Below, one piece after another: positions 7,920 through 16,875 of a stretch of DNA of 64,000 bases. Both the position numbers and the translations under genes were made by a program. Within the stretch, counting starts at the first letter, position 1. Each line of letters starts with the position of its first letter. Origin of the DNA: CAIQPV01 sp963719855. GTDB lineage: Bacteria > Pseudomonadota > Gammaproteobacteria > Burkholderiales > Gallionellaceae. The notes below the pieces were generated by a model. It saw nothing but the letters and a program-made list of their open reading frames with translations. It ran no database searches and was not told the origin of the DNA. The stretch spans positions 248,001 to 312,000 of the forward strand of contig CAVRDK010000001.1 in NCBI GenBank assembly GCA_963719855.1, read 5' to 3'.

Positions 7920-9105
7920 GGCTACGCTGAACAAGCCCCGCATTTTCAAGATTCAAATTGCGAAATATGCGTGATCGTGCAAAAAGACGAGTTCAGCCCG
8001 TATTGTTTTACCCTTTCGGGCTACTCCTCGGGCTTTTCGCCCGCCATTCGCCCACTATGGGCGGACTTGTGCCATCAATCGATTTCGAGACAAGTAAATA
8101 TTCGCCAATGCCAGCGCAGTAAATGCGCGGCCGGAATTCTTGGCTAAACCACGGTAGCGCACTTTCGTAAAACCCCACAGCCGTTTGACCACGGCAAAGA
8201 CGTGTTCGACACGGGCTTTATCTTTGACTTATTGCGGTTCTTGCCGCGCTTGACCTCATCGACTTCACCACCCGGCTTACGGGTGCGACAGTTGGTGAAG
8301 TCGCGGGCTTGGGGGGATTTACTGTGAATCAAATCCTTTTGGCTGGCATAGGCGCTATCGCCATAAACACGCTGCTCTTGGCCATGCAGTAAATCAGGCA
8401 GAGGATGTTTGTCATGCACGTTGGCCGGGGTGACGACGGCGCTGTGCGCCAGGCCGCTTTGACTATCCACGCCAATGTGCAGCTTCATGCCAAAGTACCA
8501 CTGCTGTCCCTTGCGAGTCTGGTGCATCTCAGGATCACGTTTCTTATCGGCGTTCTTGGTTGAGCTGGGTGCCGCGATAATGGTGGCATCGACAATCGTG
8601 CCGGTCTTGAGTGTCATGCCGCTGCCTTGGAGTACGCGCCCGACTTCGGCAAACAGTTGCTCATTGAGATTGTGTTTCTCCAGAAGGCGACGAAACTTTA
8701 GCAGCGTGGTGGCGTCCGGTACGGCTTCGCATCCCAAGTCGATGCCAGCGAAATGGCGCAAGCTGGCGATGTCGTAGAGTGCTTCTTCACAGGCAAAGTC
8801 GGCCAAATTAAACCAGTGCTGAATGAAGTGGATGCGCAACATGCGTTCGAGCCCAATCGGTGGACGGCCATTGCCTCGCTTCGGGTAGTGCGGTTCGATC
8901 ACGGCACATAGATCGACCCATGGCACGATGCGATTCATCGTGTTCAGAAATTCGTCGCGCCGTGTCGGTCTGCGGTGTTGTTCAAATCCTGTTTCGTGTT
9001 TCGCTGCCATCGCCAGAGTATTTTGTTTCATTGCCATCTACCATGTTTGTCTACTACGGCTATAACGCACGACCTATGGAATCGGTGGACTTAATCAGCG
9101 TAGCC
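7920..9105 (-). mobile_element. IS5-family insertion sequence inside trfA
   Basis: The 1186 bp element has terminal inverted repeats beginning GGCTACGCTGA at both ends (7920 inward and 9105 inward) and is flanked by a TTAA duplication (7916-7919 and 9106-9109), matching the YTAR target of the IS5 group. It carries one transposase gene on the minus strand, which is frameshifted. Deleting the IS restores trfA exactly, so the insertion is recent relative to trfA decay. Confidence 0.93.
8055..9037 (-). pseudogene. IS5-family DDE transposase, frameshifted
   Basis: From ATG 9037 the protein follows the IS5 pattern (MLRIHFIQHWFNL, VDATIIAAPSSTKN, RDPEMHQTRKGQQWYFGMKLHIGVD, YGDSAY). Near 8230 the frame breaks (after GKNRNKSK) and a stop follows at 8144, while the other frame continues with ARVEHVFAVVKRLWGF and ends at 8055. 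The catalytic Glu lies in the displaced part. No A6 slippery site is seen at the break, so a programmed frameshift is unlikely. Confidence 0.88.
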
Positions 9106-9524
9106 TTAAAGCTGCGTGGATCGTTAGACCAGCCTATAGCCTTGCAAAAGCTGTAGTGCGTGAATTCAATAACCTGATCTAGCGGGCGTCCCTTCGCCAT
9201 GTGGAGCAATTCCAGAACAATGCTTTCTTCGTCCTGGCGCATTTCCCATCCTTCGTCGATGATGATGCGTCCGCCGCCGATTGTTGCGATTTCAGCATCC
9301 TTAAGCTGGACACGCGGCTGCTTGCGATTGCGTGCATTAAACAGGGCGGAGCGCACGATTTCGGAAGGCAGCAAACGCACCGTCTCAGCCCATAGTGGAA
9401 GTTGAGTGGGTAAAGGAGCGGGGCTGGGCGATGGCGCAACCATGCGGATGCGCGGCTTTTTCTGTGCCAGAAATTTTTCAAGCTGTTGGACACATGGCGC
9501 CGCCGGAGTGGAGCAGTCGATCAT
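9106..9524 (-). pseudogene. trfA: TrfA-like replication initiator, N-terminal part (split by the IS)
   Basis: The N-terminal half carries LPLWAETVRLLPSEIVRSALFN, IGGGRIIIDEGWEMRQDEE and HYSFCKAIGWSNDPRSF, the usual TrfA order, and is then cut by the IS at 9105. A start at 9524 is favoured because it overlaps the HTH gene stop (ATGA coupling); 9533 is also possible. A Pro-rich linker (about residues 29-42) precedes the conserved region. Confidence 0.85.
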
Positions 9525-9751
9525 GCGCTGCATTGATTTTCACCATCAAGGAGCTTGGCGACATCGGATGCCAGGAAGTAATACCTGCGGCCTATACGCT
9601 GGCGAACGGGTTGCATCTTCTTGGCAAAATCAGAATTGCCACGCAGTGTCATGCGGAGGCCTGTTTCATTTTGATGCAGTAATTCGGCCAGATGTGTCAC
9701 CGTTAAAAGAAGGCCATAACGATCGACGAGCTTTTGTTCTGTAGTTTTCAT
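9521..9751 (-). CDS. Small HTH/excisionase-like DNA-binding protein upstream of trfA
   Basis: The 76-residue protein contains a compact helix-turn-helix (about 17-67: LTVTHLAELL..., ending RRYYFLASDVAKLLDG) of the AlpA/MerR-like type. It is read just before trfA with a 4 bp overlap. Such proteins often control the replication operon or aid DNA bending; a copy-control role is inferred from position only. Confidence 0.6.
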   Translation of the reverse strand: MKTTEQKLVDRYGLLLTVTHLAELLHQNETGLRMTLRGNSDFAKKMQPVRQRIGRRYYFLASDVAKLLDGENQCSA

Positions 9752-9914
9752 TTTGCGTGCACCTTAGCAATTATTAAAAGTGCGTTAATTGCGTTACCTG
9801 GTGGACGAGCTGGTCTCGCGCTTTGCTATTTCGCATGCGAACGCGCGCACGGTGATAGTTCAGCTTGCCTATCGGTGTGGCTTAGATTGGTGTTACTGCA
9901 TCTGCGCTACACAG

Positions 9915-10533
9915 TTAGACTGTGGCGCGAGATCGAGGGGGGATGAATGGAGTGGAAGCGGGCGGTGAAACGTGTGTTGTGCGAGATGGCGTGTAGCCAA
10001 AAAATTTAATTTCAATCAGAGAGGTTCCTTGGAGGCTAGGTGGCTCTGTGATGAGAAGTACCAATAGCATTCCTGTAACGAACTGTACGGTCGCAATCAC
10101 GAGGAAAAGATTGCGGAGAAGATCATGATCATTTGTTAGCCACACTGAGCCTGCTAACACAAAGAAGGCGAACAGCGCCTATTCCCGCGAACCAAGACAA
10201 TGCCCGGCCCACAGTTGGATTCCGCTGGCAAAAAACAGACCAACCGTTTTTCAACGGTTCTCTTTTTTCTTTCGGCTGTAGGTTGAGTAACCCCGAGCCC
10301 AAAAGTAGAGCCAAAAAGAACAGAGCAACCGAATTGAACGCAATGTAAATATCATGGCGACCAAAACCAAATAATTTCAATATTAAGGGCAGCAGCACCA
10401 TGAAGCTGAGCATGCCTATTATCGAATGCCGAAAGACCGACTCATCGCTTACCAACGAGCCGAGTTTTTTGGTTAGATTGTTTTTGATCGCATGCATACG
10501 CAACATGCTACATGCATCCATATAGAGCCGCAA
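9915..10533 (-). pseudogene. Multi-span membrane protein, frameshifted
   Basis: Two overlapping frames encode one protein. The first (10533 to about 10185) has membrane helices SIIGMLSFMVLLPLILKLF and AFNSVALFFLALLLGSGLL. The second (about 10185 to 9915) continues with ALFAFFVLAGSVWL and LFLVIATVQFVTGMLLVLLI. A one-base shift near 10185 separates them. The family is not recognised; it resembles small four-helix accessory membrane proteins. The exact start is uncertain because several Met codons occur in the first 15 residues. Confidence 0.5.
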
Positions 10534-10636
10534 GATATGCCAGCTTATTATTAAATTGCAGGGGAGAGCGGTTTAGCATGCTAAACCGCCTCAGAATTTT
10601 GCATGATGGATTGAAGTTCCAACCGCGCTGGCCGAG

Positions 10637-10834
10637 TTAGCCTGGCTGCTTACCCAGCGCCGCTTCGATTTTTTTGTCGGTCTTGTATTGGCTCAACGCA
10701 TACACCGACCAGATGGACGCCGGTATCCAGCCAATCATAGTGATCTGCAAAGCCAAACAGATAATCCCTGCAATTGGCCGCCCAATGGTAAAGAACTGGA
10801 GCCAGGGAAAAATAATAGCTAACAATAAACGCAT
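10637..10834 (-). CDS. YqaE/Pmp3-family membrane peptide
   Basis: The 65-residue protein has two membrane helices and the Pmp3/UPF0057 pattern (small N-terminal helix, Gly-Arg-Pro turn, CLALQITMIGWIPASIWSVYAL). Members are small hydrophobic peptides linked to membrane potential and salt stress. It stands alone between the membrane pseudogene and the toxin-antitoxin pair. Confidence 0.75.
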   Translation of the reverse strand: MRLLLAIIFPWLQFFTIGRPIAGIICLALQITMIGWIPASIWSVYALSQYKTDKKIEAALGKQPG

Positions 10835-10883
10835 AGTTCTTTCCTTTAAAAGTTGTTGCTATCGAGATACATGGTTTTTCGCG

Positions 10884-11204
10884 TTATTCAAAAAGATCAG
10901 CGTGCGTTCCAGTGCGGGTAAAAATTATTTCGCCATCGGTTTGCAGTTCGTAAATCAGCAAAAAATCTCCGCCAATATGACATTCCCTAAAACCTTTCCA
11001 TTCCCCAGTTAGTTCGTGGTCGAGGTATTCAGGGGGAAGTGGGGCATCGTTTGCAATTAGCAGCAGCATCGCTTCTTTCAAGCGATTCATGTCATAGCGT
11101 CCTGAATGACTCAGGCGCTCCCAGTCTTTAGCGAACTGTTTGGTTTTGTCGCTATTTCGCGGAAGCTTTGCGCGTTTTTGTTTGGCCGGTTTTTTCGAGG
11201 TCAT
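10884..11204 (-). CDS. YafQ/RelE-family mRNA interferase toxin
   Basis: About 106 residues. The core (RYDMNRLKEAMLLLIAND, LPPEYLDHELTGEWKGFRECHIGGDFLLIYEL, FTRTGTHADLF) follows YafQ closely, including the HxL..W.G.R..H layout and the terminal GTHADLF with the catalytic His. YafQ cuts mRNA on the ribosome. Start 11204 (or 11228) gives a 53 bp overlap with the antitoxin gene, consistent with coupled translation; the N-terminal 15 residues are longer than in E. coli YafQ. Confidence 0.85.
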   Translation of the reverse strand: MTSKKPAKQKRAKLPRNSDKTKQFAKDWERLSHSGRYDMNRLKEAMLLLIANDAPLPPEYLDHELTGEWKGFRECHIGGDFLLIYELQTDGEIIFTRTGTHADLFE

Positions 11205-11454
11205 CAAATAGTGCCTGGGCTGAATCAAACTTTGCTTTTCTCATTGAGCGCGCTTCCTGCATTGCTGCCCGGGTTGAGGCATTGGGAACCTTTACCTCGA
11301 ATGGCAAACCTTCATGGACAACAACCTGACGCAAGAAGAGGCGGATTGCATCGCTCAGATTAAGGCCGCAGGAAGCCAGTACCGCAGTTGCGCGGTCTTT
11401 GATTTCCGGCTCGATCCGCGAACGGACATCGGTAGTTTTGAGAGTCGCTAACAT
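11152..11454 (-). CDS. RelB/DinJ-family antitoxin
   Basis: The 100-residue protein has the RHH fold typical of DinJ (TDVRSRIEPEIKDRATAVL, GLNLSDAIRLFLRQVV, LPFEVKVPN), which dimerises, binds its operator and neutralises YafQ. I chose ATG 11454 because AGGAGA precedes it and the palindromic operator lies just upstream. It is followed by and overlaps the toxin gene. Confidence 0.87.
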   Translation of the reverse strand: MLATLKTTDVRSRIEPEIKDRATAVLASCGLNLSDAIRLFLRQVVVHEGLPFEVKVPNASTRAAMQEARSMRKAKFDSAQALFDDLEKTGQTKTRKASAK

Positions 11455-11476
11455 AATGTTGTCTCCTATATGCATG

Positions 11477-11500
11477 GCGTCAATGTAGCTACATTGACGC
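11477..11500. promoter_or_regulatory. Palindromic operator of the toxin-antitoxin operon
   Basis: A perfect 24 bp palindrome (half-site GCGTCAATGTAG) lies 23 bp upstream of the antitoxin start, with further partial symmetry (GCATG) outside. RelB/DinJ antitoxins repress by binding such dyads. Confidence 0.75.
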
Positions 11501-11735
11501 TGCATGTCAATACATCGCATACATTCCCCCAGCTTCTTTGCAAGGCCGGTTGGGTTGAGATTTGCGTACCGTTTGAGCATTGAGAGCGTCCGGATTTGAG
11601 TGCAATTGCGGTGCAGCAGTCAGATTTTCTAAGTTATTCTAAACTATCTTAACCTATTGTTTATAAGATACTGTATAGTTACGCTGATTGCTCTAATGTT
11701 TCCTTAATTATCATTAAGTTGATGATTTAATTGGG

Positions 11736-11784
11736 GATTCGTAATCAGTAGGTCGCACGTTCGATTCGTGTCATCAGCACCAAT
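11736..11784 (+). other. Right attachment site (attR) of element 1: tRNA-Thr 3' copy
   Basis: These 49 bases repeat 1802-1850 with 4 changes. The changes keep the T-stem paired (GCACG with CGTGT), so this is the end of a once functional but different tRNA-Thr. No 5' half is present, so it is not a gene. It marks the right end of the roughly 9.9 kb element. Confidence 0.88.
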
Positions 11785-11895
11785 TAATCAATATGTTACG
11801 CAAATTATTGGCTGAAATCCGTCAGTAATTAAAACCAGTTTGTCAGTAACATTAAAGAATCAGCGTTCGGGAGCCATTGGAGTTGTTTGAAACGG

Positions 11896-13176
11896 CTACG
11901 TTTTGAAACGCCCAACTTGATTGCCAAGGTTGCTGGCGAGATTGTTGATGTACTGAATCGTCTTGGCGGTTTGCTGGAAGGCGGTGTTATTTTCTTCTGA
12001 AATAAGTGCGATGCCCTCAACTTTGCGGGAGTTCTCGGCATTCGACAGCGCATTCTCCTTCAGAGAAGCAGAAATTCCGTTGACTGCCTGCACAACCTGA
12101 TCCACGCCACTCCTGATCTGAGTGATCGCCTCGCCAGCCTGCAGGGCCAGCGCAGCCCCTTTGCCGACGCATTTTACGCCGCCTTCCATGCTCTGAACGG
12201 CAAGGCGTGTTCCGGACTGAATCTTCTCAATCATCACCTCGATTTCCTTCGTCGAATTGCTAGTGCGCTCGGCCAACTTGCGTACTTCGTCAGCGACGAC
12301 CGCGAATCCACGGCCTTGTTCGCCAGCGCGCGCCGCCTCAATTGCGGCATTAAGCGCAAGCAGGTTAGTCTGATCGGCGATTTCTTTGATGACGTTGACG
12401 ATTTGCGAGATATGGTCGGACTGCAGGCCGAGATCCTGAATGATGCGCGACGATTCATTGACAGTCGCGGTGATCTCTTTCATCTCATTCGCTGCGGCGT
12501 GGATCACTTCGCCGCCTCGCGCTGAATGCTCGCTTGATGCCCCAGAGACTTTCTGCACATCCTCCGCCTCGCTCGCCAGTCCTTCCAACGTGTAGGTCAT
12601 GACCTCAACCTGTGCCGCCATAGCATACGCATCCTGGCTCTGTTGCTGCGTGTTGTTGGCAATGTTTTCCGAAAGTTCGGCCAGGCCATTGGCTGTTTTC
12701 TGTAAATCGTCAGTGTCCGACTTGATCTCGATAATCATGGTGCGCATCTTCTCGGAGAAGCGGTTATAGCTCTCGGCAAGATCTCTTACTTCGTCGTGTG
12801 TCAGCAGCGGCAGTTTAAGAGTGAAGTCTGCCTCACCGTTGGCTATATCGTTGAGAATTCCGGTGATGATTTTCAACGGTCGAACGATCAGCCAGCGCAA
12901 GTAGACAATCTGGCCGACGTTCCACGCCAGGGCTATGGTCGTAATGATCAGCATCAGGTAGAGACCGTTATCAAGCTGGGCCGCGATTGCCTGAACTATG
13001 CCATGATCGATCGCGCCATCATCAAGCGCCTTGAGCGTCATTTGTTTTTGCCGAATGTAGATCGCGACAAAGCAGAGATCAAAGATGAACAACAGTAGAA
13101 AGCTGCTGAGCTTCCTCGTCAAAGTGTACCAAAGGCTCTTTTCAAGGCCCTCATGCAATTTCTGTAGCGTACTCAT
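11896..13176 (-). CDS. Methyl-accepting chemotaxis protein
   Basis: The 426-residue protein has an N-terminal membrane helix (about 22-44), only a short periplasmic stretch (about 45-75), a second helix (about 75-100), a HAMP domain (about 98-150) and the cytoplasmic signalling domain with the conserved hairpin tip (IADQTNLLALNAAIEAARAGE, then GRGFAVVADEVRKLAERT). It signals to CheA/CheW. The tiny periplasmic domain suggests that it senses membrane or cytoplasmic cues instead of binding a ligand outside. It lies on chromosomal DNA between the two elements. Confidence 0.93.
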   Translation of the reverse strand: MSTLQKLHEGLEKSLWYTLTRKLSSFLLLFIFDLCFVAIYIRQKQMTLKALDDGAIDHGIVQAIAAQLDNGLYLMLIITTIALAWNVGQIVYLRWLIVRPLKIITGILNDIANGEADFTLKLPLLTHDEVRDLAESYNRFSEKMRTMIIEIKSDTDDLQKTANGLAELSENIANNTQQQSQDAYAMAAQVEVMTYTLEGLASEAEDVQKVSGASSEHSARGGEVIHAAANEMKEITATVNESSRIIQDLGLQSDHISQIVNVIKEIADQTNLLALNAAIEAARAGEQGRGFAVVADEVRKLAERTSNSTKEIEVMIEKIQSGTRLAVQSMEGGVKCVGKGAALALQAGEAITQIRSGVDQVVQAVNGISASLKENALSNAENSRKVEGIALISEENNTAFQQTAKTIQYINNLASNLGNQVGRFKT

Positions 13177-13776
13177 GACTTTCCTCGCGCAGTGAAGGCT
13201 AATATTGGGTGGAACGTTTGTTGCTGTAATCCTGCGTGCAATCGATTCCCAAGGTTACAGGAGAATAGGAGAATCTACGCCAATGCTTGTTATTATTAAA
13301 TTCTCTTTTTCATATCGGCATGTTTTTTAATATCTTTAAGAGCGATGATTTCTACGGTAATAAATCTCAGAGTGCGTTTTTTCTTTCTCACTCGGGTGCC
13401 AGGGCAAGAGCTTTTCGTAGTATTTGTCTGTCATCCTTGTTCATCCTCTGCAAAGTAGGTTTGCGAGAGGAACAGACTACAACTGCCTCAACATGCGGCA
13501 ACATGAACCACCGGCAGCAAACAAGCCATCATTCTTTGTCGAACTGGAAAGACTGTTCAGGAATAGGCATTTTTTTACGCAGAATCCGGCAAATTCTGGC
13601 AATTAAGTTCAATCGGCGGCATTGATAAAGGATTATGAGCTATCCACGATGTGTTCGGAAAATGGCGCCCCATGAAAGCTGCCAAAGCTATGTCATTCCA
13701 TGTCAATTTTAAGGCAGCATTAAAGAATTAGGCAACAGAAAAGCCTAAATATTTCATTGGCCTAGTTGTTTTTTGA
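13177..13776. other. Intergenic region between the chemotaxis gene and the tRNA-Ser fragment
   Basis: About 600 bp with no supported gene. The short open frames here have no family signal, poor ribosome sites and AT-rich composition. The left end should hold the chemotaxis gene promoter; no clear -35/-10 pair is obvious. Confidence 0.6.
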
Positions 13777-13836
13777 TGGCGGAGAGGGCGGGATTCGAAC
13801 CCGCGTTCAGGTATTACCCGAAACACGCTTTCCAGG
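13777..13836 (-). other. tRNA-Ser (GGA) 3' fragment, attachment site of element 2
   Basis: On the reverse strand this reads the anticodon loop CTGGAAA, 3' anticodon stem, a long variable arm, the T-arm (GCGGGTTCGAATCCCGC), the acceptor 3' strand CTCTCC and CCA. The 5' half is absent: the bases before the loop do not pair with the stem. This is the displaced 3' end left when an element enters a tRNA gene. The complete tRNA-Ser should lie at the element's far end, to the right of this window. Confidence 0.82.
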
Positions 13837-13936
13837 ACGGTGAATTATTCTTTTAAAAACTGATTAGTTGCAAGTATATAGGAGTGATGTAGTATACGAA
13901 ATATCAATTTCGGGGACAAAACGGGGACACTTGGAC

Positions 13937-14948
13937 ATGGCAACCTTCGAACAAAGAGAAAGCGGCTGGTGGCAAGCGAAAGTTCGCCGCAAGGGGCATC
14001 CTGGGCAATCGAAGACCTTCGAGACACGGAAAGATGCTGAGGCTTGGGCGCGGGCAATTGAGTCTGAAATGGATCGAGGGGCCTTCATTTCAAGATCTAC
14101 AGCAGAACGAACCACTTTTAAGGATATTGCCAAGCGGTTTAAGGAGGAGTTTGCCCCTTTCCACTATCGAGGCTCGCAAGGATGAAAAAGAGGCTTGGCG
14201 TACTCAGGTCAAACATCTAACCGATGAACTGGGCGATTATTCGATCGCTGCTATAACGCCTCAGGTTGTCGCACAGTATCGGGACGACCGCTTGAAAGTT
14301 GTCCAAGGTTCTACTGTCAAGAAGGAGATCAATATGCTCTCCAAGGTTTTGACCGTAGCAGTGCATGAGTTCGGAATCGTTCTACCACTCGGAAACCCAG
14401 TCGCTAACGTGCGCAAGCCTTCTGCCGCGCCTTCGCGTACTCGCCGCCTAGTGGGTGATGAGGCCACGCGACTTATTGAACAGTGCGCCGCGAGCAGAAA
14501 TCCGTGGCTATTGCCGGCGGTAGAGTTAGCCATTGAAACGTCAATGAGACAGGGAGAATTGTTAAGCCTTGAATGGGAAAATATCGACTACAAGCGTAAG
14601 CTGGCATTGCTGCTGGATCCAATGAAGATCAAGAATGAAGAAGCCAGAGCAGTACCACTTTCAACGAAGGCCATCGCTGTACTCAAGAGCTTGCCAAAAA
14701 GTACATGCGGATTGGTTCTGCCAGTCCAACGGATGACACTATTCCATGTGTTCAAAGCAGCCTGTGCAAGAGCGAAGATAAAAAATATGACATTCCATGA
14801 CCTTCGTCACGAGGCGATCTCTCGTCTTGCAGAACGGGGGGATTTTTCCACTCTTGAACTTGCGGCAATCAGTGGTCACAAGACGCTACAGATGCTTAAA
14901 CGTTACACGCATCTACAGGCCGAGAGTCTGGCGAGAAAACTGGGTTAA
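13937..14948 (+). pseudogene. Tyrosine integrase of element 2, frameshifted
   Basis: From ATG 13937 the protein starts as an arm-binding domain (GWWQAKVRRKGHPGQSKTF), then the frame breaks near 14165 and a stop follows at 14185. The other frame continues from about 14165 (EARKDEKEAWRTQVKHLTDEL) to 14948. It keeps the catalytic motifs (SMRQGELLSLEW, HDLRHEAISRL, GHKTLQMLKRYTH). Removing one base near 14167 would restore about 336 residues. The gene lies 100 bp from the tRNA-Ser fragment. If the frameshift is real, the element cannot excise by this enzyme. Confidence 0.87.
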
Positions 14949-14978
14949 CCGCTTCTTACGGAAGTGGTTGATCTCTAT

Positions 14979-15638
14979 TTACTCAGTTTCGGAGATATTT
15001 CCTTTGGCGCTTTCTGCCGCAATTTGATCAGCCTCCGCAATCTGTAGACCGCTTGATTCAGCGACAACCTCGGAATTTTCTTTTCTACGTGCAGCGAGAA
15101 CAGCTCGGGTAGCAATCTGCCGTATCTGACCGGCAAGACGAAGAATTCGCCGCTTCCATTCATAGACCCCGCGAGCATATTGAGTGTCCGTAATGACACA
15201 GGACAGCCAGAGTGCATCCATGTTGGACATCATGCCGTCGAACTCGCGGATGATCGCCAGGTATTTGATCGAACGCGGCGAGGTGATCTGGACATCGACT
15301 GTTTTTGCGCTGGTGTAGCCGATGGTGGTTTCGATGCCGTTGCTTTCAGCAATCTCTTTAAGCCGAAGTGATTCCTTTTGAATTCCCTCCAATGCCTGAT
15401 TGATCAGAGTATCGACCATCGCATCGACTTCCTGCGCCTGTTCCTCAGTCCCTATGAATCGTAAAACGACACTCAATGAGAATAGCGCGTTGGCGCACAT
15501 CTCATAGCCACGCTCGAAAATCTGCTGGGCATGCAGCGAATTGAGCAAGGCTTTCTGGGTAAGAAATGGCCTGCTGTTGTTCTGCCGGACTGATGGAATT
15601 TGCGTGGATATATTTCTCTGCTTCTGTGTCGTTGCCAT
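14979..15638 (-). CDS. Integrating conjugative element protein, TIGR03761 (PFL_4669)-like
   Basis: The 219-residue protein is helical and soluble, with QKALLNSLHAQQIFERGYEMCANALFSL near residues 27-55 and SPRSIKYLAIIREFDGMMSNMDALWLS in the middle, the pattern I associate with the TIGR03761 ICE family that sits beside ssb in many ICEs. Its molecular role is unknown. The ribosome site GGAGAGG precedes ATG 15638. It is divergent from ssb; the shared upstream region holds a 34 bp dyad also found at 43747. Confidence 0.65.
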   Translation of the reverse strand: MATTQKQRNISTQIPSVRQNNSRPFLTQKALLNSLHAQQIFERGYEMCANALFSLSVVLRFIGTEEQAQEVDAMVDTLINQALEGIQKESLRLKEIAESNGIETTIGYTSAKTVDVQITSPRSIKYLAIIREFDGMMSNMDALWLSCVITDTQYARGVYEWKRRILRLAGQIRQIATRAVLAARRKENSEVVAESSGLQIAEADQIAAESAKGNISETE

Positions 15639-15694
15639 TTGACCTCTCCCGTTGTAATCAAGGGGGAGCGTACCTATCTGACATCAATGCTGAA

Positions 15695-15728
15695 GTTCGA
15701 AATGTGACCTAGATGGACGCATTTCGAC
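15695..15728. promoter_or_regulatory. 34 bp dyad shared with the prtrcD-mobI intergenic region
   Basis: The arms GTTCGAAATGTGACC and GACGCATTTCGAC form an imperfect inverted repeat. The same element recurs at 43747-43781 with one extra spacer base. Both lie in divergent promoter regions of element 2, which suggests a binding site for an element-encoded regulator, perhaps the FlhDC-like pair or the repressor. Confidence 0.6.
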
Positions 15729-15797
15729 GCCACACGGCGAAATTGGCGGCACAGAATTCAGCCATCTTTCGTTCCGCTTATGGCGGACGAAGTTGAG

Positions 15798-15898
15798 GGT
15801 AGCTGGCCTTCTTCATAAACAGCATTTTTCTTTAACCCCGGCGGGGCAGCCCCGTCAGGATACGGCGGCCTACCTGCCATCATTAGTCAGGAGGCAGC
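15798..15898 (+). promoter_or_regulatory. Long-form structured leader of ssb
   Basis: It begins with GGTAGCTGGCC and AACAGCATTTTT (15798-15829), a block repeated at about 17264, 25980 and 36961, and continues with the AACCCC-initiated hairpin domain (GGCGGG pairing with CCTGCC) before the SD CAGGAGG. It is a member of the leader family described in the findings and resembles the radC RNA motif. Confidence 0.6.
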
Positions 15899-16348
15899 AT
15901 GGCATCATTGAACAGAGTCACCCTCATCGGCCATCTTGGAGCAGACCCCGAGGTTCGCTACACCCAAGAACGCGAAGCGATTGCTACGATCAGAATTGCT
16001 ACGACGGAGACGCGCAAGAGCAAGTCAGGCGAACGTAAGGAATTCACCGAATGGCACCGGATCATCTTTTTCAACCGGTTGGCTGAAGTAGTGGGTGAGT
16101 ACCTCAAAAAGGGTTCGCCTATCTACGTGGAAGGCCGTATTCAAACGCGTAAATGGCAGGATAAGGAAGGTCAAGATCGCTACGTGGTCGAGATCATCGC
16201 CAGCGAGATGCAGATGCTGGGTTCTCGCCCATCTGAAAAGGACACGCCACAACCTGGTAAACCCAAGCGCAATGTTAAAGCCGGTGCCAAGCCAGAACAG
16301 GCCACCGGCCCTGCATTCGAGGATGTGCCGGACATTGAGCCGTTCTGA
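15899..16348 (+). CDS. ssb: Single-stranded DNA-binding protein
   Basis: The 149-residue protein has the OB-fold start NRVTLIGHLGADPEVRYT, the core KEFTEWHRIIFFNRLAEVVGEYLKKGSPIYVEGRI and RKWQD, a low-complexity linker (about 105-138) and an acidic tail FEDVPDIEPF, a variant of the DDIPF tip that recruits partners. It coats single strands during conjugation and RecT-type recombination. It heads a long plus-strand backbone that includes recE-like and recT genes. Confidence 0.93.
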   Translation: MASLNRVTLIGHLGADPEVRYTQEREAIATIRIATTETRKSKSGERKEFTEWHRIIFFNRLAEVVGEYLKKGSPIYVEGRIQTRKWQDKEGQDRYVVEIIASEMQMLGSRPSEKDTPQPGKPKRNVKAGAKPEQATGPAFEDVPDIEPF

Positions 16349-16366
16349 GAATTTCGTTTCATCTTT

Positions 16367-16427
16367 TCCCAACCGGGAGGTCACTCCCCATGGTTGGGAG
16401 CAGCCTCCCATTTTCATCAGGAGGTTT
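16367..16427 (+). promoter_or_regulatory. Structured leader of the 16432 gene
   Basis: CCAACC is followed by GGGAGG paired with CCTCCC around an inner hairpin CTCCC/GGGAG, then TTTTCAT and CAGGAGG. This is the same architecture as the other leaders, with a different sequence. Confidence 0.6.
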
Positions 16428-16431
16428 GTTT

Positions 16432-16722
16432 ATGGAACGCGTCATTCTCGTCCTAGCCATGCTGGCAGGGCTTCATGTTGTGCTGTCATTTCTTCGCTTC
16501 GCAGTTGAAAGTTTGAAGAATGTTTTCATCCGGCCACAAGAACAAACGGCAACGCCCGATGCGGTCAATGTGGTTGAGACTGTCGAGGTTGTCGAAGTGG
16601 TCGAGGACAAAAAAATTGACTGGCGGCAATACGATGTACCTGCGTACATACGGCAACGTCGCAACAGGATCGAAGCTGATCTTGGCAATAAAGGTGATGC
16701 TTCCTTTGAAGTAATCGCCTGA
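16432..16722 (+). CDS. Small single-span membrane protein, unknown
   Basis: The 96-residue protein has one N-terminal helix (VILVLAMLAGLHVVLSFL, 4-21) and a cytosolic tail with a Val/Glu repeat (VVETVEVVEVVED, about 47-59) and a basic C-terminus (YIRQRRNRIEADLG). No family is recognised. A strong AGGAGG and a structured leader support translation. Confidence 0.6.
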   Translation: MERVILVLAMLAGLHVVLSFLRFAVESLKNVFIRPQEQTATPDAVNVVETVEVVEVVEDKKIDWRQYDVPAYIRQRRNRIEADLGNKGDASFEVIA

Positions 16723-16725
16723 AAT

Positions 16726-16790
16726 TTTAACCCCGTGCGGGGGCATCGCCTCCGCATCAGGGGAGGGGTGCCCCCATTTTTTATGGAGGC
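16726..16790 (+). promoter_or_regulatory. Structured leader of the 25-codon gene at 16796
   Basis: AACCCC, outer stem GGGGGCATC/GGGTGCCCCC, inner stem CCTCC/GGGGAGG, then ATTTTTT and TATGGAGG. The pairing partners differ from other copies but the architecture is kept. Confidence 0.65.
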
Positions 16791-16795
16791 ATCTC

Positions 16796-16873
16796 ATGGA
16801 ACTCGTACTTCTTGCTTGCTGCATTTCAGGCTGGATCATCAGCCGCCCAATCGTTCGCGCGCTTGGTATCTGA
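16796..16873 (+). CDS. 25-residue hydrophobic peptide
   Basis: ATG at 16796, 6 bp after TGGAGG, encodes a small peptide (MELVLLACCISGWIISRPIV...) that would span a membrane once. The structured leader and ribosome site are as good as those of the large genes, which is the main support. It could be a membrane peptide or a degraded gene start. Unknown function. Confidence 0.45.
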   Translation: MELVLLACCISGWIISRPIVRALGI

Positions 16874-16875
16874 TA

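Noticed and set aside
8144..8240. Programmed ribosomal frameshift in the transposase
   Set aside because: No slippery A6/A7 site at the break; IS5-group enzymes are usually made from one frame.
11736..11784. A second tRNA-Thr gene
   Set aside because: Only the 3' part is present; no D-arm or 5' acceptor strand precedes it, so it is an attachment-site copy.
13287..13625. A 112-residue open frame in the gap before tRNA-Ser
   Set aside because: No ribosome site, no family pattern, low-complexity and basic composition.
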